Positions 1-5,045 of a stretch of 5,675 nt of DNA are shown piece after piece (the stretch's first letter is position 1; every line of letters starts with the position of its first letter). This DNA is from Oscillospiraceae bacterium (lineage in GTDB: Bacteria; Bacillota; Clostridia; Oscillospirales; Acutalibacteraceae). Where the stretch lies: positions 1 through 5,675 of the forward strand of contig JAFLUK010000096.1 of NCBI GenBank assembly GCA_022508865.1, given 5' to 3'. The position numbers and the translations under genes are program-made. A model generated the notes under the pieces. The model worked only from the letters and a program-made list of their open reading frames with translations. It was not told the DNA's origin and did no database searches.

Positions 1-95
1 CTTTCTATCAGTGTTTTGTATTTTGAGCATTTAATTATTTACAAGAATTATAGGTGATAGGACTGTAATATTGGTAAAGAAATTGTAACCAAAAA

Positions 96-111
96 TTACA
101 AAATATTATGG
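96..111. promoter_or_regulatory. Probable upstream NrdR box (imperfect)
   Basis: The 16-mer TTACAAAATATTATGG matches 11 of 16 positions of the NrdR box consensus as I recall it (acaCwAtATaTwGtgt). It starts exactly 32 bp before the corresponding 16-mer of the strong box at 128-143, leaving 16 bp between the two. NrdR boxes usually occur as tandem pairs about three helical turns apart, so position supports it more than sequence does. In such AT-rich DNA a match of this quality alone would mean little. Confidence 0.5.
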
Positions 112-120
112 TTTTGACAC

Positions 121-149
121 TTGCTAACCACAATATATTGTGGTATTAT
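121..149 (+). promoter_or_regulatory. Promoter of the NrdD-like gene (extended -10)
   Basis: A -35 TTGCTA (121-126), a 17-bp spacer and a -10 TATTAT (144-149) preceded by TGTGG give an extended -10 promoter with an expected start near 156. A consensus TTGACA also lies just upstream (114-119), but its best -10 partner at 16 bp is only TATTGT (136-141), inside the palindrome. Either arrangement puts the 127-144 palindrome within the promoter. The mRNA leader would be about 75 bases. Confidence 0.65.
127..144. promoter_or_regulatory. NrdR box, perfect 18-bp palindrome
   Basis: ACCACAATATATTGTGGT is identical to its reverse complement. Its inner 16 bases (128-143) match 14 of 16 positions of the NrdR box consensus, including the core CWATATATWG. 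NrdR is a zinc-finger/ATP-cone repressor that shuts down ribonucleotide reductase genes when dATP is plentiful. The palindrome fills the spacer between the -35 and -10 of the promoter for the NrdD-like gene at 232, so bound NrdR would block RNA polymerase. The gene for NrdR itself is not in the window. Confidence 0.75.
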
Positions 150-150
150 A

Positions 151-160
151 GGTGTACACC
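151..160. repeat. 10-bp palindrome at the expected transcription start
   Basis: GGTGTACACC is a perfect palindrome directly after the -10 box at 144-149 and covers the predicted start site near 156. It could be a second operator half-system or chance. It does not match the NrdR core. Confidence 0.4.
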
Positions 161-231
161 CAAAAAAGAATGTTAATTTCAGAAAAGATTAATATATAAA
201 TTCAGAAGATATAAAATACAGGAGGATTATA

Positions 232-525
232 ATGGAAATTAATGTAAAAGGAAATTTAAGCCGGAATGAAATAGATGCATATGTAAATCAGGTTAAAGAG
301 AATAATCCTGATAAGTACATTAAAACTGTTGATTTGTCAGTTGACGGAGAGTTTGTTGATGTAAAGTTTACATATGATGAAATTCCATTTGAAAGAATCA
401 GAAGAATTACAGGTTATCTTGTTGGTACAGTTGACCGCTTTAACAACGCAAAGCGTGCAGAGGTAGAGGACAGAGTTAAACACACAGTTGCCTGTGAAGT
501 TTGCTCTATGGAAGAAATTGCATAA
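232..525 (+). CDS. Small NrdD-like protein (anaerobic ribonucleotide reductase glycyl-radical tail homologue)
   Basis: A 97-residue cytoplasmic protein starting at ATG 232 behind a strong GGAGG (221-225, six bases before the start). Residues about 54-84 (FERIRRITGYLVGT, then DRFNNAK and DRVKH) resemble the extreme C-terminus of NrdD, where E. coli has RRVCGYLG followed by RPFNAGKQEEVKRRVKH. The aligned glycine is Gly61 in TGY; in NrdD that glycine carries the radical. The NrdD residue Cys before it is Thr60 here. The four-cysteine zinc site of NrdD is absent upstream; instead there is one CxxC (Cys88, Cys91) near the end. Residues 1-53 look like a small alpha/beta unit with no match I recognise. 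Similar short clostridial proteins are, as I recall, annotated as anaerobic ribonucleoside-triphosphate reductase, but at one seventh of NrdD length it cannot be a full enzyme. An apparent NrdR operator controls it. Its function is unknown; a spare radical domain or a regulator of NrdD are guesses. Confidence 0.8.
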   Translation: MEINVKGNLSRNEIDAYVNQVKENNPDKYIKTVDLSVDGEFVDVKFTYDEIPFERIRRITGYLVGTVDRFNNAKRAEVEDRVKHTVACEVCSMEEIA

Positions 526-569
526 TTCTTTTAGTGAATAAAAATTGTTTTATAGAGAATCCTAAAAGT

Positions 570-601
570 AAAAGACCTTTCCCAAAGAGGAAAGGTCTTT
601 T
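570..601. terminator. Bidirectional intrinsic terminator between convergent genes
   Basis: A perfect stem pairs AAAGACCTTTCC (571-582) with GGAAAGGTCTTT (589-600), extended by A570-T601, around a 6-base loop CAAAGA. T-rich sequence follows on the plus strand (TCTTATATTTTAT), and A-rich sequence precedes it (AAAAGTA), which reads as T-rich on the minus strand. It can therefore end both the plus-strand gene at 232 and the minus-strand tcdA gene. Confidence 0.9.
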
Positions 602-622
602 CTTATATTTTATAAAAAATAA

Positions 623-1330
623 TCAGAGATTGCTTAAATAATTAATAATTTCCCCGGCAATGGTCAAACCTACAACAGAGGGTACAAATGCAGTACTGCC
701 GGGAATTCTTTTACCCCCATTGTTATTGTCAGCGCCCATGGGAGTAAGTGGCTGTTCCTTGGAATATACAACCTTCAGCTTTTTTATCCCTCTTTTTTTA
801 AGCTCCTGCCTCATAACACGGGCAAGGGGACATACCGAAGTTTTGTAAATATCAGTAACCTCAAAGCCTGTAGGGTTAATTTTATTTCCTGCACCCATTG
901 AGCTGATTATAGGTGTATGTGTTTCCTCACAACTGATAACAAGCTGAATTTTACCTGTTACTGTGTCAATGGCATCAACAACATAGTCGTACCGGGAAAA
1001 ATCAAAATTCTTTGCAGTTTCAGGCAAAAAGAAAGTGTTGTATGTATTTACCTTTATATCGGGGTTAATTTCCAAAGCACGTTCTTTTGCAACATCTACC
1101 TTGCTTCTGCCGATAGTTTTTGTGGTTGCGATAATTTGTCTGTTTATGTTGGATGGGTCAACAGTGTCTTTATCTATCAAATCAATAGCGCCTATACCAC
1201 TGCGTACAAGGGCTTCCACAACATACCCTCCGACACCGCCGACCCCAAAGACAGCCACTCTTGAATTTTTCAGATTTTCCATTGCCTTCTTGCCGTATAA
1301 AAGCTCTGTTCTGATAAAAATATCTTCCAT
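623..1330 (-). CDS. tcdA: tRNA threonylcarbamoyladenosine dehydratase (TcdA/CsdL family)
   Basis: A ThiF/E1-like enzyme that uses ATP to cyclise the t6A modification at position 37 of ANN-decoding tRNAs to ct6A. Numbering from ATG 1330 (235 residues): the nucleotide-binding loop GVGGVGG is at 29-35, acidic DKD at 53-55, the NINR signature with its arginine at 61-64, VDAID at 118-122, SSMGAGNK at 143-150, the family segment starting CPLARVMR at 167, and GSTAFVP at 211-217. The E. coli protein is somewhat longer (about 268), mainly at the C-terminus. A GTG at 1339 is in frame (238 residues), but I prefer the ATG at 1330: AAAGGTG (1343-1337 on the minus strand) is a ribosome binding site eight bases before it, and this site overlaps the GTG. 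The gene stands alone, convergent with the NrdD-like gene and divergent from the sugar transporter. Confidence 0.93.
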   Translation of the reverse strand: MEDIFIRTELLYGKKAMENLKNSRVAVFGVGGVGGYVVEALVRSGIGAIDLIDKDTVDPSNINRQIIATTKTIGRSKVDVAKERALEINPDIKVNTYNTFFLPETAKNFDFSRYDYVVDAIDTVTGKIQLVISCEETHTPIISSMGAGNKINPTGFEVTDIYKTSVCPLARVMRQELKKRGIKKLKVVYSKEQPLTPMGADNNNGGKRIPGSTAFVPSVVGLTIAGEIINYLSNL

Positions 1331-1351
1331 CTCGTTCACCTTTATTAATTA

Positions 1352-1379
1352 CTATACTGTATATAATAACACAGTATAG
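1352..1379. repeat. Inverted repeat enclosing the tcdA -10 box (candidate operator)
   Basis: CTATACTGT (1352-1360) is the exact reverse complement of ACAGTATAG (1371-1379), with a 10-base spacer that contains the -10 of the tcdA promoter. The 9-bp arms and the position across the -10 and start site suit a repressor operator. The cognate regulator is not apparent in the window. Confidence 0.5.
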
Positions 1380-1391
1380 AGCGTAACTCAA
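1363..1391 (-). promoter_or_regulatory. Promoter of tcdA (extended -10)
   Basis: On the minus strand TTGAGT (1391-1386), a 17-bp spacer and TATTAT (1368-1363) form a promoter, with TGTGT directly before the -10 (extended -10). Transcription would start near 1356, leaving a leader of about 25 bases before the ATG at 1330. Confidence 0.6.
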
Positions 1392-1403
1392 GAAAAAAGG
1401 TTG

Positions 1404-1439
1404 TTATAATATAATGTAAAGGGAAATTATAATATAATG
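1404..1439. repeat. 13-bp direct repeat, 23-bp period
   Basis: TTATAATATAATG occurs at 1404-1416 and again, identical, at 1427-1439. Each copy contains a TATAAT. It lies between the two divergent promoters. It may be a duplicated binding site or only low-complexity AT sequence. Confidence 0.4.
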
Positions 1440-1472
1440 CGGTTATTAAAAAAAACAAAGAGGAATATTGAC

Positions 1473-1489
1473 AAAATATTAAATATTTT
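1473..1489. repeat. 17-bp perfect dyad upstream of the transporter promoter
   Basis: AAAATATT (1473-1480) and AATATTTT (1482-1489) are exact reverse complements around a single A. It sits about 100 bp upstream of the expected start of the transporter operon. It is all A/T, so chance is a real alternative. Confidence 0.3.
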
Positions 1490-1549
1490 AGCACTAAACC
1501 ACATATATGCAAATTATATCTAATTTTTTAAAATAATTATAAAAAACTA

Positions 1550-1578
1550 TTGTAATTGTATAAAGAATGTGGTATTAT
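1550..1578 (+). promoter_or_regulatory. Promoter of the sugar transporter operon (extended -10)
   Basis: TTGTAA (1550-1555), a 17-bp spacer and TATTAT (1573-1578) preceded by TGTGG give an extended -10 promoter with a start near 1585. The 11-mer TGTGGTATTAT is identical to that in the promoter of the NrdD-like gene. The leader to the start codon at 1669 would be about 85 bases. Confidence 0.65.
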
Positions 1579-1591
1579 TTTCTTAACATAG

Positions 1592-1611
1592 AAGCAATGG
1601 TGAATTTGCTT
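1592..1611. promoter_or_regulatory. Candidate operator just downstream of the transporter start
   Basis: AAGCAA (1592-1597) and TTGCTT (1606-1611) form an inverted repeat with an 8-base spacer, centred about 17 bases after the expected start of transcription. A sugar-responsive repressor, for example of the LacI type, often binds here, but no such regulator gene is in the window and the motif does not match a consensus I recognise. Confidence 0.35.
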
Positions 1612-1621
1612 TTATAGCGTA

Positions 1622-1654
1622 TATCCGTCGCATTACGGGTAAAAATATTTTTAC
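1622..1654 (+). promoter_or_regulatory. Leader hairpin and palindrome before the ribosome binding site
   Basis: TATCCGT (1622-1628) can pair with ACGGGTA (1635-1641), including one G-U pair, around a 6-base loop. It overlaps a perfect 16-bp palindrome GTAAAAATATTTTTAC (1639-1654) that ends four bases before the AGGAG site (1658-1662) of the substrate-binding protein. The two structures share bases 1639-1641 and would compete at their edge. They may stabilise the mRNA 5' end or serve as an operator; no ligand is suggested. Confidence 0.35.
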
Positions 1655-1668
1655 AAAAGGAGAAAAAT

Positions 1669-3006
1669 ATGAAAAAATCAATTTTTAAAAGAGCTGCGGC
1701 TCTTGCAGTAGCAGGTGTTCTTACAGCATCTTGCCTTGCAGGCTGCGGCGACGACAAAAAAGAAGCCGCCGGTGCAAACGGCGACGCAAAAAAAGGTTCA
1801 GTTTATTATTTGAACTTTAAGCCTGAACAGGACAAGGCATGGCAGGATCTTGCCAAGAAGTACACTGAAGAAACAGGCATCAAGGCAACAGTAAAGACTG
1901 CTGCAGAAGGCACATACGAATCAACTCTTACAGCAGAGATGGACAAGAAAGAAGCTCCAACACTGTTCCAGGTTAACGGCCCTGTTGGTCTTGCTAACTG
2001 GAAGGAATATTGTGCAGATTTAAGCGATTCCGATGTTTATAAGGAACTCACATCTCAGGACTTTGCTCTTAAGGAAGGCGACGCTGTTTACGGTATCGCA
2101 TATGTTATCGAATCATATGGTATCATCTACAACAAGACACTTCTCCAGAAGTATTGTGATTCTGACTTTGCAACAGTTAAGTCTATTGACGACATTAACA
2201 GCTTTGACAAGCTGAAGACAGTTGCTGACGAAATCCAGGCAAACAAGGATGCTCTCGGCGTTAAGGGTGCATTTACATCAGCAGGTATGGACAGCTCATC
2301 TGACTGGAGATTTAAGACTCACCTTGCTAACCTTCCAATCTACTTTGAATATAAGGACGAAGGTATTGGCACAACAAAGGAAATCAAGGGCACATACCTT
2401 GACAACTACAAGAAGATTTGGGATCTGTACATCACAGACTCAACATGTGAACCAACTGACCTTGCAAGCAAAAAGGGTACAGACGCTGAAACAGAATTTA
2501 CTTCAGGCGAAGCTGTATTCTTCCAGAATGGTAGCTGGGAATATGGTATGGCAACAGAAGCAGGTATGAAGGATGACGATCTGGGTATGCTCCCAATCTA
2601 CATCGGTGTAGGCGACGAAGCTAACCAGGGTCTCTGCACAGGTTCAGAGAACTATTGGTGTGTAAACAGCGAAGCTTCTGCTGACGATCAGGCTGCAACT
2701 CTTGACTTCCTCAAGTGGTGTGTAACAAGCGAAGCAGGTACAACTGCTCTTGCTGACGATATGGGCTTTGTAATTCCTTTCAAATCTGCTAAAGAAGCAA
2801 CAAACAAATTCGTTGCTATTGATACAGAACTCACAGCAGCAGGCAAAACACCTGTAAGCTGGAACTTTACAACAATGCCAAGTGAAGATTGGAAAAACGG
2901 CGTTGGTACTGCTCTTACACAGTATGCTGCAGGTACAGGCGAGTGGGACGATGTTGTAAAGGCATTCGTAGACGGCTGGAAAACAGAGTACGCAAAGCAG
3001 GGTTAA
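1669..3006 (+). CDS. Carbohydrate ABC transporter substrate-binding lipoprotein (CUT1, family 1)
   Basis: A 445-residue extracellular lipoprotein that captures a sugar and delivers it to the two permeases downstream. Residues 1-25 are a lipoprotein signal: basic start (KKSIFKR), hydrophobic stretch, and lipobox LAGC with the lipidated Cys26. A flexible Gly/Ala/Asp/Lys linker follows to about residue 43, then a MalE-like family 1 solute-binding fold begins at SVYYLNF. Typical features are a KYTEETGIKATVKT segment, WKEY, YGIAYVIESYGIIYN near residues 140-155, and the FTSGEAVFFQNGSWEYG motif near 280-297, which is characteristic of the family. Length is normal. The sugar cannot be read from sequence; several Trp and Tyr residues fit carbohydrate stacking. 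AGGAG at 1658-1662 sets the start. It is first in the operon, with a hairpin after it that likely makes it the most abundant product. Its lysine codons change from AAA to AAG and back along the gene. Confidence 0.93.
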   Translation: MKKSIFKRAAALAVAGVLTASCLAGCGDDKKEAAGANGDAKKGSVYYLNFKPEQDKAWQDLAKKYTEETGIKATVKTAAEGTYESTLTAEMDKKEAPTLFQVNGPVGLANWKEYCADLSDSDVYKELTSQDFALKEGDAVYGIAYVIESYGIIYNKTLLQKYCDSDFATVKSIDDINSFDKLKTVADEIQANKDALGVKGAFTSAGMDSSSDWRFKTHLANLPIYFEYKDEGIGTTKEIKGTYLDNYKKIWDLYITDSTCEPTDLASKKGTDAETEFTSGEAVFFQNGSWEYGMATEAGMKDDDLGMLPIYIGVGDEANQGLCTGSENYWCVNSEASADDQAATLDFLKWCVTSEAGTTALADDMGFVIPFKSAKEATNKFVAIDTELTAAGKTPVSWNFTTMPSEDWKNGVGTALTQYAAGTGEWDDVVKAFVDGWKTEYAKQG

Positions 3007-3040
3007 TTTTAACCATAGTTAATTTATAACTTTTTTGGTT

Positions 3041-3063
3041 AGGGGGCGGTTTTGCCGCCCCCT
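3041..3063 (+). terminator. GC-rich hairpin between binding protein and permeases (partial terminator)
   Basis: AGGGGGCGG (3041-3049) pairs perfectly with CCGCCCCCT (3055-3063) around TTTTG. Only a short run of T follows (TTT then AAAG), so termination is probably incomplete. Such hairpins after binding-protein genes reduce permease expression and protect the upstream mRNA from 3' decay. No convincing promoter lies between it and the first permease, so readthrough is expected. Confidence 0.7.
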
Positions 3064-3066
3064 TTA

Positions 3067-3136
3067 AAGTAAGTAAAATCGGTGATTTTTGTTTTAAAAA
3101 TACGAAAAAGCAAAAAACTAATCACATAGCTTACTT
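3067..3136 (+). repeat. Long imperfect dyad before the first permease gene
   Basis: Nested arms pair AAGTAAG (3067-3073) with CTTACTT (3130-3136), GTGATT (3082-3087) with AATCAC (3120-3125), and TTTG (3088-3091) with CAAA (3111-3114). The structure directly follows the GC-rich hairpin and ends ten bases before the permease ribosome binding site. It could modulate readthrough or permease translation. The arms are short and the interior is AT-rich, so stability is uncertain. Confidence 0.35.
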
Positions 3137-3161
3137 ATTCTAAATAGAAAGGCAAAATATT

Positions 3162-4037
3162 ATGTTCAGGAAACCTAAAAGAAAATTGTATTTTCTAATA
3201 TTTGTTCTTCCGACTCTTGCCGCATTTCTGATAGGTTTTGTTTATCCTTTTTTTGATGGAGTTTATCTGTCGTTCTGTAAATTCAGAACAACAAGCCACA
3301 CAACCTTTGTAGGGTTTGATAACTACGTTCAGGCTTTTAAAAACGAAGGGTTTATACACTCATTTTGGTTTACCGTTCTTTTTGTTATTGCCTCCGTAGT
3401 TTTGATAAATTTAATTGCATTCTTTGTTGCATATGCTCTTACATTGGGTATCAGAGGCTCCAATGTGTTCAGAACAGTATTTTTTATGCCAAACCTTATT
3501 GGCGGTATTATTCTGGGTTATATCTGGCAGTATATCTTTAATGCAATTCTCCAGAATTATGGTTCAAACCTTGCTCTTGATGCAAAATACGGTTTTTGGG
3601 GACTTATAATACTGATGTGCTGGCAACAGGCAGGTTATATGATGATTATTTATATAGCAGGCTTCCAGAGCGTTCCTCACGATTTGTACGAGGCGGCAAA
3701 AATCGACGGCGCAGGCAAAGGACAGCTCCTCAGAAAGGTTACTTTGCCCATGATGATGCCTTCCATTACTATTTGCACATTCCTTACACTTACAAACTCC
3801 TTTAAGCTGTTTGACCAGAACCTTGCACTTACAAACGGTGCGCCCGGTGTAGTATCAGGCGATGGTACTACCATATATCAGACAGAAATGATGGCGCTGA
3901 ATATATACAAAACATTCTATGCTAACCAGAATTCCCGTGGTGTTGGTCAGGCTGAAGGCGTAATATTCTTTGTAATTGTTGTAATTATAGCACTTGTTCA
4001 GCTATACTTTACACGTAGGAAGGAGGTTCAGCAGTAA
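3162..4037 (+). CDS. Carbohydrate ABC transporter permease, MalF type (CUT1)
   Basis: A 291-residue inner-membrane subunit forming half of the sugar channel. About six hydrophobic segments are visible, near residues 10-30, 70-92, 103-125, 147-168, 199-217 and 264-284. An external loop (31-67) has a GFDNY segment typical of this family. The cytoplasmic EAA loop that contacts the ATPase is present as EAAKIDGAG (177-185) followed by LP at 195-196. The N-terminus is short, without the extra membrane segments of E. coli MalF, as is usual for Firmicutes homologues. GAAAGG at 3147-3152 is the ribosome binding site. The stop codon overlaps the next gene's start by one base (TAATG), implying translational coupling with the second permease. 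The substrate is not determinable. Confidence 0.93.
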   Translation: MFRKPKRKLYFLIFVLPTLAAFLIGFVYPFFDGVYLSFCKFRTTSHTTFVGFDNYVQAFKNEGFIHSFWFTVLFVIASVVLINLIAFFVAYALTLGIRGSNVFRTVFFMPNLIGGIILGYIWQYIFNAILQNYGSNLALDAKYGFWGLIILMCWQQAGYMMIIYIAGFQSVPHDLYEAAKIDGAGKGQLLRKVTLPMMMPSITICTFLTLTNSFKLFDQNLALTNGAPGVVSGDGTTIYQTEMMALNIYKTFYANQNSRGVGQAEGVIFFVIVVIIALVQLYFTRRKEVQQ

Positions 4038-4915
4038 TGGCAAAGGTAGTTGCTAAGAAAAAGGAGAAAACTCCCAAGAAAAAGCAAACCCTGGGTATGA
4101 AAATTCTTACAGTTCTTTTCTCTGTAGTTTCTATATTTTACATTGCTCCGGTTTTCTTTGTTGTTATGAACTCCTTTAAAAACAATGGTGCAATCAGCAG
4201 TAGATTTTTCGAATTTCCAAATCATGATTCTTTCATAGGATTTCAGAGCTACATCAAAGGTATGCTTTATGGAGGCGACCCATTCTGGAAAACCATTGTG
4301 TGGAGCTTTTTCATAACAATCGGCGGTGTATTTCTTATTCTTATTTGTACATCAATGTGTGCTTGGTATGTTCAGCGTTCCAATTCCATTGTTTGCAAAA
4401 TAATCTACTACTTCTGTATTTTTTCAATGGTTGTACCCTTCCAGATGGTAATGTTCACATTATCAAAAACAGCAGATACACTGGACCTTAACACTCCTTG
4501 GGGTATCCTAATTATATATTTGGGATTTGGTGCAGGACTTGCGGTATTTATGTTTTCGGGATTTGTAAAATCAATACCAATAGAAATTGAAGAAGCTGCT
4601 GATGTTGACGGGGCAGGTCCCCTCAGAACCTTCTTCGGTGTTGTGCTTCCGATTATGAAGCCAACCTTTATTTCGGTTGCAATTCTTGAAACAATGTGGA
4701 TTTGGAACGACTATCTCTTACCTTATCTTATCCTTGATAAGTCGTATAAGACAATACCAATTCACATTCAGTACCTCAACGGCAGCTATGGTCATACTGA
4801 TACAAGTGCCATTATGTCACTTATTGTTCTCAGTATTGTTCCGATTGTAATATTCTATTTTGCTTGTCAAAAGTATATTATAGAAGGCGTAGTAGCAGGT
4901 GCCGTTAAGGGTTAA
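4037..4915 (+). CDS. Carbohydrate ABC transporter permease, MalG type (CUT1)
   Basis: A 292-residue inner-membrane partner of the upstream permease. A very basic cytoplasmic N-terminus (residues 1-22, many Lys) precedes about six membrane segments: near 23-45, 88-109, 121-143, 155-175, 208-226 and 258-277. The EAA loop is EEAADVDGAG (185-194) followed by LP at 204-205, and the C-terminus ends in EGVVAGAVKG, the usual ending of MalG-type subunits. Its ribosome binding site AAGGAGG (4020-4026) lies within the last codons of the upstream permease. This is the last gene of the operon; no ATPase or glycosidase gene follows, so the ATPase that docks on both EAA loops must be encoded elsewhere. Confidence 0.93.
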   Translation: MAKVVAKKKEKTPKKKQTLGMKILTVLFSVVSIFYIAPVFFVVMNSFKNNGAISSRFFEFPNHDSFIGFQSYIKGMLYGGDPFWKTIVWSFFITIGGVFLILICTSMCAWYVQRSNSIVCKIIYYFCIFSMVVPFQMVMFTLSKTADTLDLNTPWGILIIYLGFGAGLAVFMFSGFVKSIPIEIEEAADVDGAGPLRTFFGVVLPIMKPTFISVAILETMWIWNDYLLPYLILDKSYKTIPIHIQYLNGSYGHTDTSAIMSLIVLSIVPIVIFYFACQKYIIEGVVAGAVKG

Positions 4916-4930
4916 AGATTATAATAAAAT

Positions 4931-4961
4931 CAAAGGCGACAGTTTTTTTCTGCCGCCTTTG
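4931..4961 (+). terminator. Terminator-like hairpin ending the transporter operon
   Basis: CAAAGGCG (4931-4938) pairs with CGCCTTTG (4954-4961); inside, CAG (4940-4942) pairs with CTG (4950-4952) after one A/C mismatch, closing a 7-base T loop. The T-tract after it (TCTCTTT) is modest. It lies 15 bases after the operon's last stop codon and is the best candidate for its terminator. Confidence 0.75.
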
Positions 4962-5045
4962 TCTCTTTAAAAAATAAATTGAATTTTCTTTTGCATAATT
5001 CAGTTCTTCTGTTAATTTATAAGGTGATTCAGAAAGGATTAATCT

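Larger units (their letters stand above)
1331..1668. other. Divergent intergenic region with regulatory sequence only
   Basis: This 338-bp, very AT-rich stretch separates tcdA (leftward) from the sugar transporter operon (rightward). It holds both promoters, the inverted repeat at 1352-1379, the direct repeat at 1404-1439, a 17-bp dyad at 1473-1489 and the operon leader. I see no gene, tRNA or recognisable riboswitch in it. Short open frames overlapping its ends lack ribosome binding sites and are not credible. Confidence 0.7.

Noticed and set aside
5..60. Inverted repeat CTATCA/TGATAG at the left edge
   Set aside because: Arms of only six bases separated by 44 bases in AT-rich DNA; nothing else supports a function.
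178..210. Short direct repeat TTCAGAA in the leader of the NrdD-like gene
   Set aside because: Seven bases, A-rich, expected by chance.
660..1379. Several plus-strand open frames across 660-1379
   Set aside because: They lie antisense to tcdA, lack ribosome binding sites and give no recognisable protein; tcdA has clear family motifs throughout.
1182..1391. Minus-strand 69-codon frame overlapping the tcdA start
   Set aside because: It is a shifted frame of tcdA, covers the tcdA promoter region and has a Cys/Arg-rich, low-credibility product.
1468..1473. Consensus TTGACA as a -35 for the transporter operon
   Set aside because: No acceptable -10 lies 16-19 bases downstream; the extended -10 promoter at 1550-1578 is much better.
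1575..1757. Minus-strand 60-codon frame over the start of the binding-protein gene
   Set aside because: Antisense to the signal peptide region and promoter, no ribosome binding site, no family resemblance.
4979..5022. Promoter for the DegV gene
   Set aside because: TTGAAT and TTGCAT hexamers are present, but no -10 sits at a suitable spacing; I could not support a specific promoter.
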